Positions 57,901 to 64,000 of a stretch of 64,000 bases of DNA are shown piece after piece. Source of the stretch: an uncultured Muribaculaceae bacterium (GTDB taxonomy: Bacteria; Bacteroidota; Bacteroidia; Bacteroidales; Muribaculaceae); assembly GCA_947629175.1 (NCBI GenBank), contig CANRCT010000012.1:1-64000 (forward strand), in the 5' to 3' direction. A program made the position numbers and the translations under genes. A model generated the notes under the pieces. That model saw nothing but the letters and a program-made list of their open reading frames with translations. It was not told the DNA's origin and did no database searches. Position 1 is the stretch's first letter, and every line of letters starts with the position of its first letter.

Positions 57901-60900
57901 CAGTTCTGGCTGATGAATCCCTTTCTCGATCCGGAGAATCCCAATACCGAGGGTGGCGATCTTTACTTCAACTTCGGAGAGATTTCGGAGGATATACTGA
58001 AAGACGGCCTGAAATCGTATGAAAACGGCATCCCGGCCGACGGCGACGACCGTTTCCTGCGCACGACAGCGTGGGGGCGCGTCAGCGATCAGAACTCTCT
58101 GACCTATGCATTCGACAACAATACCTCGGCGCGGCGCAGACAGGACGTGGGCCTCGACGGACTTCCCAATGATGATGAATTTGAGTTCTCCACCTACTCC
58201 GGCTATCTGGAGCGTCTGCGCACGCGTCTGGCGCCGGAGGCCGTAGAGCGGATGGAGGCCGATAGGTTCTCTCCGCTCAACGATCCGGCCGGCGACAATT
58301 ATCATTTCTACCGGGGCCGCGACTACGACGAGCAGCGCCTGGGCATTCTCGACCGCTACAAACGCTACAACGGTGTGGAAGGCAACTCTCTCTCGCCCGA
58401 GGAGGCTGACGATCCGCTCTACCAGTCGTCGCGCAACATGCCCGACGTGGAGGACATAAACCAGGACAATACGCTCAACGAGTATGAGCGCTACTTCCAG
58501 TACAAAGTCTCAATCCGCCCGCAGGATCTGCGCGTCGGCACCAACTATATCACCGACAAGCAGACGTCGCTCGTCAGCCTGCGCGACGGCACCGACGCCG
58601 AGGTTGAATGGTATCAGTTCAAGATACCCCTGGCCGATTTCGAGAGGGTGGTGGGATCGATCAGCGACCTGTCGACGGTGCGTTTCGTGCGCATGTTCAT
58701 GACCGGCTTCAAGCGTCCGACCCATCTGCGCTTCGCCACTCTCGAACTGGTGCGCGGCGAATGGCGCGCCTACGACTACAGTCTCAATGCGCGCGGCGAT
58801 ATGCCCGCTTCGGGTCAGCTCGACGTGTCAGTGGTCAATATCGAGGAAAATTCAGGCCGCACGCCGGTCAACTACGTGCTTCCTCCCGGTGTCAGCCGTC
58901 TGTCGGATCCGGCACAGCAGCAGATCGTGCAGCTCAACGAGCAGTCGATGTCGCTGCGCGTCACGGGGCTGGCCGCAGGGGATGCCCGCGGCGTCTACCG
59001 CAACACCATGCAGGATCTGCGCAATTATCGTAGGCTGCAGATGTGGGTGCACGCCGAGCAGCTTATCGATGATCCAACGGCTCTGCGCAACGGCGAACTG
59101 TCGCTTTTCGTCAGACTTGGGACTGATATTAAGCATAATTATTACGAGTATGAGATACCGCTTTCGCTGACACCTCACGGTCATTATGCCGATATCAGAG
59201 CTGATCGCGAGAAGGTATGGCCCGAGCACAACCGGCTTGATGTCAGACTTCAGACTTTGGTGGATGTGAAGAAACTGCGCAACAAGGCCAAGACCGCCGG
59301 CGAGGAGGGCGTGGGCTATGCCATGCTTTACTCCATGCGCGATCCGGAGTGCGAGGCCAATACCGTATCGGTGCTCGGCAATCCTTCGCTGAGCGACGTC
59401 AGGGTGATGATGATAGGCGTCCGCAATACTTCTCCGGCGGTAAAGGATGGCGTGGTGTGGGTCAACGAGCTGAAAGTGACCGATTTCAACAGCGAGGGGG
59501 GCTGGGCCGCAAAAGGAGCCGCCAATCTGATGCTGTCGGATATTGCCACGGTCGATGTGGGCGGTCAGCTGGAAACGGCCGGTTTCGGGGCTGTTGACCA
59601 GGGACTCAATGCCCGACGCATGGATGATTTCAAGCGGTTGAATTTCGCTGTGCAGGCCGATGTAGGCAAGGTAGTGCCCTCGTCGCTTGCTCTCCGTGCG
59701 CCGGTGTATTATTCGGTAGTGAAAGAGACCGTCACGCCGAAATACAATCCGCTCGACCGCGATGTACTGCTCAAGGATGCTCTTGACGATGCGGGTTCCC
59801 GACATGAGCGCGACTCTATCAAGGCATATGCGGTGGAGAGGGCCACAGTGCGCAGTTTCAGCGTGTCGGGACTCAATTTCGGCATACGCTCCAAGAATCC
59901 CATGCCGTGGGATCCGGCCAATTTCACATTGAATTTCTCTTTCAACCGCCAGTCGAAGAATGATCCGACTACCGAATATGAGAATACCGACGACTATCGC
60001 GGTTCGCTGCAATACAGCTATTCGCCGCGCATCCGTCCTCTCCGGCCGTTTGCCCGGATGGTCGGGAAAAGGAAGAATATGAAGTTTCTTTCTGACTGGG
60101 AGATCAACTGGCTTCCGTCGCAGATCAGTTTCCTGACCACCATGTCGCGCTACTATCATGAGCATCAGACGCGCAGCGAAATTGATGCGGGAGTAAAGCT
60201 GCCGGTTCAGGTCGGCAAGAATTTTCTCTGGGATCGGCAGCTCAACATCGCCTGGAGTCCGCTGCGCTCGCTCTCGCTGACGTTCATCTCCAATACTTCG
60301 GCCCGCATCGAAGAACCGGTCGGGGCTGTCAACAAACGTCTCTTCCCCGACCGCTACAAGGAGTGGAAGGATACGGTCATGCGCTCGATACTTCATCTTG
60401 GCACCCCCTGGGCCTACAACCAGACGTTCACAGGATCCTACCGGGCGCCGTTCAACCAGATTCCGGCCCTTGATTTCCTGACCGGACAGCTTACATACAA
60501 TGCCACCTACCGCTGGGACCGCGGTGCCACAGTAGATGGCGTGGAGCTCGGCAACAAGATAGCCAATCAGGCCACATGGACTGCCGAGGGGCGGCTGGCA
60601 TTCGACAAGTTCTACAACAAGATTCCCTATCTCAAGCGTGTCAGCCAGCGTTTTTCGGGCTCGGCCCGGAAGCCCGGACGTGCGGGACGGCGCTCTCTCG
60701 ACCGTCCGCGCCGTTTCGAGCGCAATTATCCGCTGAGCGCCGACACATCGACCGTCGTCACCCACAATCTCAAGACAAAGAAAGTGAAGCTGACGGCCAT
60801 AGATATCGATACGCGGCGTCCGATGCGGTTGCAGACGCGCGTCGTCGACGAGAATACGGTGGAGATACTTGACCGCGGCGACAAGACAATACAGGTGAGG

Positions 60901-62367
60901 GTCGTGGAGATACGCAGGGAACACTCCGGATGGCTCGACGAACTGGCACAGTACGGCGCCCGGCTGCTCATGTCGCCCCGTTCGGCGGCCGTGCGCGTCC
61001 GCTCTGTCCGCTCCCTTTCGCTGCCGCTCTTTATCCCCGATGTCGGCAATATGTTCGGACAGTCGCGCAGTTTCGGGCCTATGTCGCCCGGCCTCGACTT
61101 CGCGTTCGGGTTGACCGATGAGAGCTATGTCGACAAGGCGCTTTCGCGGGGCTGGCTCATGACCGACGACGGTCAGGTGTCGCCGGCAGTGTTCTCGCGC
61201 ACGTCGGAGGTGAATCTTGAGCTGACGCTCGAACCTGTCAGCGGGCTGAAGATACAGCTTACCGGCAACCGCACCGACAACCGCACGTCGTCGATACAGT
61301 TCATGTATGCCGGCATGCCGGTCACCTACGCCGGCTCCTATACGAAGACCCATTGCGCCATAGCCACATCACTCCGCTCCTCGAAGGCATCGGACGGATA
61401 CGCCTCGAAAGCTTTCACCGATCTGATAGAAGCCATACCGGTAGTGGCTGCCCGTCTGGAACACGATTATTCAGGGAAGAGATACCCTTCCGAAGGCTTT
61501 CTCAGCGGTACCCCGTTGGCCGGAATGCCCTACAGTCCAGCCAACGGAGCCGTATCGCAGACATCAAGCGATGTCCTCGTCCCGGCATTTGTCGCAGCAT
61601 ATACCGGCCGCTCGGCCCGCAAGGAAAATCTCGACCCGTTCCCGTCGCTCGCCTCAGTGATGCCCAACTGGCGTGTGACCTACGACGGCCTGATACGGCT
61701 GCCGCGGATGTCCGACCTCTTCAAGGCGTTCACTCTGACACATGCCTATCAGTGCACATACACGGTCGGTTCCTATTCGTCGTATCTCAACTGGGTGAGC
61801 GTCGAAGGCGACCGGCTTGGCTTCACTCTCGACGAGATCAGCGGCAATCCGGTGCCGTCGTCGCCGTTCAATATATCGTCGGTGGCGATCACCGAGCGTT
61901 TCGCGCCGCTGATCGGCGTGGCGGTGACGCTCAAAAACGATCTGACCATCAATGCCGAGTGGCGCAATCAGCGCACTCTCACGCTCAATACATCTGCCGG
62001 ACAGGTTGTGGAGGCGACATCGTCGGGCGTCACGGCCGGAGTGGGCTACAAGATAACCAATTTCAACACTGTTCTGAAAATACGCGGCTCGCAGCAGGGT
62101 ATAAGCAATGACCTGACGGTCAATGCCGACTTCTCGCTCCAGACCAATCAGGCGCTTATACGCCGCATTGAGTCGGCCTACACGCAGGCCACATCAGGCA
62201 CCCGCACTCTCGGCATCAATCTGACAGCCAACTACGTGCTTTCGCGACGAATGACCATCGGCATGTTCTTCGAGCATCACGTCAATACTCCCATTGTCAG
62301 CTCTAACGCCTATCCCGTGACCGACAGCGCATTCGGCTTGTCGTTCAATCTCAACCTCGCCCGCTGA
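54940..62367 (+). CDS. sprA: Gliding motility / T9SS outer-membrane translocon protein SprA (Sov)
   Basis: About 2475 aa; signal peptide IYIRLILAAVAAVVACAGVPLSAQ; SprA-type SSYIDDFESSQTGIDLRSPYSWFLASTP..., TQRNSSLCPGYLRADL...REIFPDRQL..., NIEYVQFWLMNPFLDPENPNTEGGDLYFNFGEISEDILKDG. Confidence 0.92.
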   Translation: MAVDDFKYIYIRLILAAVAAVVACAGVPLSAQTVSGADSLAISPVSPTVPRSYDDILSPPPPADLGLPRNVVSSVEYDAASGYYVLRTKLGDRDITTPFILTPWQYAQWRERNERRQRFRMLDGGPGVENDSIRRRERRQFDLLDMNFDLGPLDKIFGPGGVRLTTTGSVQITTAVKSTKTDNPALSLNSRRKTFFDFDQKIQATVAASVGDRMKFNLNYNTDATFDFDSKNLKLQYEGTEDDIVRNIEAGNVSMTTGSSLIRGSTALFGIKSTLQFGRLTATALVSQQNSETRSINTRGGVQTTAFSLNADEYDANRHYFLAQYFRDHYDEFASRLPYVSGGINITRIEVWITNKSNNYNQSRNLTAFMDLAESSHLASGHWTVNPAVAAPANNANNLLQTIKNDYPSARFINSVSQALAPLSAFGIHGGTDYEKVESARLLSQTEYTLNPTLGYISLKTQLAADEVLAVAFEYTCQGQVYQVGEFSADISDTRQSLYVKMLKSTTQNPRLPMWRLMMKNVYSLGAYQVQPDNFRLQVKYLSDTTGTEIPYLPVPGLSSTPLLQLMGLDRLDSNREGNPDGFFDFIDGYTIQPSTGKVIFPVAEPFGSNLVSRIGSEAAAEPFVYKELYDSTLVVARQFADKNKFVITGEYRASGGAQIRLDAMNVPRGSVVVTAGGVTLTENTDYTVDYALGIVTITNQSIIDSGQDVSVTLENQSLFSTQRKTLLGLDLAYRFSKDFYLGATLMHYSEKALTEKVNIGSETVSNTIYGLNFGYAAELPWLNTLLNKIPTIDATAPSRISLQGEVARLQPAAQKSGSDKGSSYIDDFESSQTGIDLRSPYSWFLASTPYDNGPDPLFPEAALSDNPDYGKNRALLNWYYIDRMFTQRNSSLCPGYLRADLKQQSNPYVREVTSREIFPDRQLTYGESSTIQTLNLSFYPEERGPYNVDAERIDDQGRLLQPEKRWGGIMRRLDNTNFEQSNIEYVQFWLMNPFLDPENPNTEGGDLYFNFGEISEDILKDGLKSYENGIPADGDDRFLRTTAWGRVSDQNSLTYAFDNNTSARRRQDVGLDGLPNDDEFEFSTYSGYLERLRTRLAPEAVERMEADRFSPLNDPAGDNYHFYRGRDYDEQRLGILDRYKRYNGVEGNSLSPEEADDPLYQSSRNMPDVEDINQDNTLNEYERYFQYKVSIRPQDLRVGTNYITDKQTSLVSLRDGTDAEVEWYQFKIPLADFERVVGSISDLSTVRFVRMFMTGFKRPTHLRFATLELVRGEWRAYDYSLNARGDMPASGQLDVSVVNIEENSGRTPVNYVLPPGVSRLSDPAQQQIVQLNEQSMSLRVTGLAAGDARGVYRNTMQDLRNYRRLQMWVHAEQLIDDPTALRNGELSLFVRLGTDIKHNYYEYEIPLSLTPHGHYADIRADREKVWPEHNRLDVRLQTLVDVKKLRNKAKTAGEEGVGYAMLYSMRDPECEANTVSVLGNPSLSDVRVMMIGVRNTSPAVKDGVVWVNELKVTDFNSEGGWAAKGAANLMLSDIATVDVGGQLETAGFGAVDQGLNARRMDDFKRLNFAVQADVGKVVPSSLALRAPVYYSVVKETVTPKYNPLDRDVLLKDALDDAGSRHERDSIKAYAVERATVRSFSVSGLNFGIRSKNPMPWDPANFTLNFSFNRQSKNDPTTEYENTDDYRGSLQYSYSPRIRPLRPFARMVGKRKNMKFLSDWEINWLPSQISFLTTMSRYYHEHQTRSEIDAGVKLPVQVGKNFLWDRQLNIAWSPLRSLSLTFISNTSARIEEPVGAVNKRLFPDRYKEWKDTVMRSILHLGTPWAYNQTFTGSYRAPFNQIPALDFLTGQLTYNATYRWDRGATVDGVELGNKIANQATWTAEGRLAFDKFYNKIPYLKRVSQRFSGSARKPGRAGRRSLDRPRRFERNYPLSADTSTVVTHNLKTKKVKLTAIDIDTRRPMRLQTRVVDENTVEILDRGDKTIQVRVVEIRREHSGWLDELAQYGARLLMSPRSAAVRVRSVRSLSLPLFIPDVGNMFGQSRSFGPMSPGLDFAFGLTDESYVDKALSRGWLMTDDGQVSPAVFSRTSEVNLELTLEPVSGLKIQLTGNRTDNRTSSIQFMYAGMPVTYAGSYTKTHCAIATSLRSSKASDGYASKAFTDLIEAIPVVAARLEHDYSGKRYPSEGFLSGTPLAGMPYSPANGAVSQTSSDVLVPAFVAAYTGRSARKENLDPFPSLASVMPNWRVTYDGLIRLPRMSDLFKAFTLTHAYQCTYTVGSYSSYLNWVSVEGDRLGFTLDEISGNPVPSSPFNISSVAITERFAPLIGVAVTLKNDLTINAEWRNQRTLTLNTSAGQVVEATSSGVTAGVGYKITNFNTVLKIRGSQQGISNDLTVNADFSLQTNQALIRRIESAYTQATSGTRTLGINLTANYVLSRRMTIGMFFEHHVNTPIVSSNAYPVTDSAFGLSFNLNLAR

Positions 62368-62546
62368 CCCGACTGCCAAGCTTTCTCCCCCTCCCGCAGA
62401 AGTCCGGGATGTCCCTGCAAATAACCTACATGCCCGATAATTAACTGCTCAGTGGATGCATTCGGACGCTTTATTAAGGAATTATTTCCGTAATTGGATT
62501 AAATGATATAACTTTGCAGCCTGTAATCAAGAAAAGAAAATCGTAT

Positions 62547-64000
62547 ATGGAAGCTCGAAAGCTAAAAATCAGAGATCTGACGATGCGCGACGGACAGCAG
62601 TCGCTGTTCGCCACCCGTATGAGCCAGCAGACAATCGACCGTCTGCTCCCGCTTTATGAGAATGCCGGGTTCTATATCATGGAGGTATGGGGCGGAGCAG
62701 TGCCCGACTCTGTGATGCGTTATCTCGGCGAGTCGCCCTGGGACCGCCTCCGCAAGGCCAGCGAAGCCATGAAAGGCAAGTCGCTCCTGTCGGCTCTGTC
62801 GCGCGGACGCAATCTGTTCGGCTATGTGCCTTATCCCGACAGCGTGCTCGAAGGATTCTATAAGGAGGCCATAGCCAACGGTCTGAACGTGATGCGTATC
62901 TTCGATGCCCTCAACGATATCGACAACGTCAGGGAATCCATCAGGATGATCAACCGTCTGGGCGGCATAGCCGACGGCGCCGTGTGCTATACGGTCGATC
63001 CCAAGAGCGAGCCGGCAAAGGGTGGCTTCGCAAGCCGTCTTAAGGGACTGTTCGGAGGCCAGAAAGAGCCTGAAAAGATATTTACCGACGAGTATTTCGT
63101 GGAGAAAGCCCGCGAGATGGAGGCTCTCGGAGCGAAGATCATCACTCTTAAGGATATGGCTGGTCTGGTCAATCCTCTGCGCGCCGCCTCGATCATATCG
63201 AAGCTCAAGAGCAATCTGAAGGTGCCCGTGGATTTCCACACCCACTGCACTCCGGGCTACGGCCTGGCTTCGTCGGTGATGGCGATGATCCACGGCGTGG
63301 ATATCCTCGACACGAACATATGGTGGTTTGGCGGCGGCTCTGCCGCTCCGGCCATAGAGCTGATATATGTGTTCGCGCAGCGTCTCGGCATAGAGCTTGA
63401 TGTCGACATGGAGGCCGTGGGCAAGATCCGCAACGAGCTGCTTTCAGCGCGCCGTGAGCTGGCTCCGTTCGATCTCGTCAAGGAGTTCCCCGCCGAGTTC
63501 GATCCGTTGGCCGACACCCTCCCCGCCGAGATCTCCAAGCATTTCGACGATGCCATCGAGGCAGGCCGTCGCGGCGACGAGGAGGCAATGCTTGAGGCAT
63601 GCCACGCCATCGAGGCATATTTCCGCTTCCCCAAGCCCAATCTGCTGGTGAAGACTGCCGAGGTGCCGGGCGGAATGTATTCCAACATGGTGGCGCAGCT
63701 CAAGGCTCTCCAGTCGGAAGAGGTGCTCGACGACGCCATGGCCCTGATCCCGAAAGTGCGCCGCGACGCAGGTCTGGTGCCTCTGGTCACTCCGACGAGC
63801 CAGATCGTGGGCAGTCAGGCCGTGTTCCTCGCTCTTGACCGCAAGAAGGGCAACGCCGACTATACCAACAAGTCGAATCAGTTCATGTCGCTTATCAAGG
63901 GGGAGTATGGCCATACTCCCGTAGCTGTCGATCCGGAATTCCGGCGTCAGATCACAGGCGATCCGGAGGAACATCCCTATGACGTAAGTTCTTACAAGGC
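62547..64000 (+). CDS. Oxaloacetate decarboxylase alpha / pyruvate carboxylase subunit B-like (carboxyltransferase), 3' truncated by window edge
   Basis: Manual translation: MEARKLKIRDLTMRDGQQSLFATRMSQQTIDRLLPLYENAGFYIMEVWGGAVPDSVMRYLGESPWDRL...VPVDFHTHCTPGYGLASSVMAMIHGVDILDTN. Not in ORF track because no stop lies in window. Confidence 0.93.
   Translation, partial: MEARKLKIRDLTMRDGQQSLFATRMSQQTIDRLLPLYENAGFYIMEVWGGAVPDSVMRYLGESPWDRLRKASEAMKGKSLLSALSRGRNLFGYVPYPDSVLEGFYKEAIANGLNVMRIFDALNDIDNVRESIRMINRLGGIADGAVCYTVDPKSEPAKGGFASRLKGLFGGQKEPEKIFTDEYFVEKAREMEALGAKIITLKDMAGLVNPLRAASIISKLKSNLKVPVDFHTHCTPGYGLASSVMAMIHGVDILDTNIWWFGGGSAAPAIELIYVFAQRLGIELDVDMEAVGKIRNELLSARRELAPFDLVKEFPAEFDPLADTLPAEISKHFDDAIEAGRRGDEEAMLEACHAIEAYFRFPKPNLLVKTAEVPGGMYSNMVAQLKALQSEEVLDDAMALIPKVRRDAGLVPLVTPTSQIVGSQAVFLALDRKKGNADYTNKSNQFMSLIKGEYGHTPVAVDPEFRRQITGDPEEHPYDVSSYK

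Noticed and set aside
58852-61353. 833-aa minus-strand ORF
   Set aside because: Antisense within sprA; codon-shadow ORF in GC-rich sequence.
1-64000. CRISPR array, rRNA operon or complete IS element
   Set aside because: No regularly spaced direct repeats, rRNA-like conserved segments or transposase ORF with terminal inverted repeats were recognised.

Overview
The 64 kb window looks like a Bacteroidales chromosome, probably Muribaculaceae-like (inferred from gene content such as SprA/T9SS, SusCD and DUF3256; not tested). It carries two integrated mobilizable elements. Element 1 (window start to about 15.6 kb) runs leftwards from the 3' end of mnmE. It holds a tyrosine integrase with a frameshift that removes the catalytic Tyr, HTH/zinc-ribbon and DUF3987/DUF6371/DUF3408 genes, MobC and a relaxase, and as cargo a two-gene defence-like operon: a PLD-SNF2 helicase followed by an Eco57I-type DNA methyltransferase that runs off the left edge and is missing from the ORF track. 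Element 2 (24,731-34,575) is delimited by an exact 17-bp direct repeat of the tRNA-Leu(CAA) 3' end. It carries an intact integrase, a GNAT toxin-antitoxin-like pair, a low-GC unknown/HExxH pair, a structured intergenic region, HTH+DUF3987, an oriT-like region, a MobV relaxase and an S41 peptidase preceded by a five-stem nested palindrome. Matching 19-bp repeats near both ends look like integrase arm sites. The element appears to have replaced the tRNA terminator with its own. The chromosomal part includes mnmE, a DNA/RNA endonuclease, a large T9SS-type secreted protein split by a frameshift, metY, an acyl-CoA ligase, xseAB, a DEAD helicase, gdhA, a frameshifted ECF sigma / anti-sigma-like / beta-propeller / SusCD locus, trkAH, sprA and a carboxylase (edge-truncated). 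Three separate 1-nt frame breaks and three G/C homopolymer tracts of 9-10 nt deserve read-level checking.
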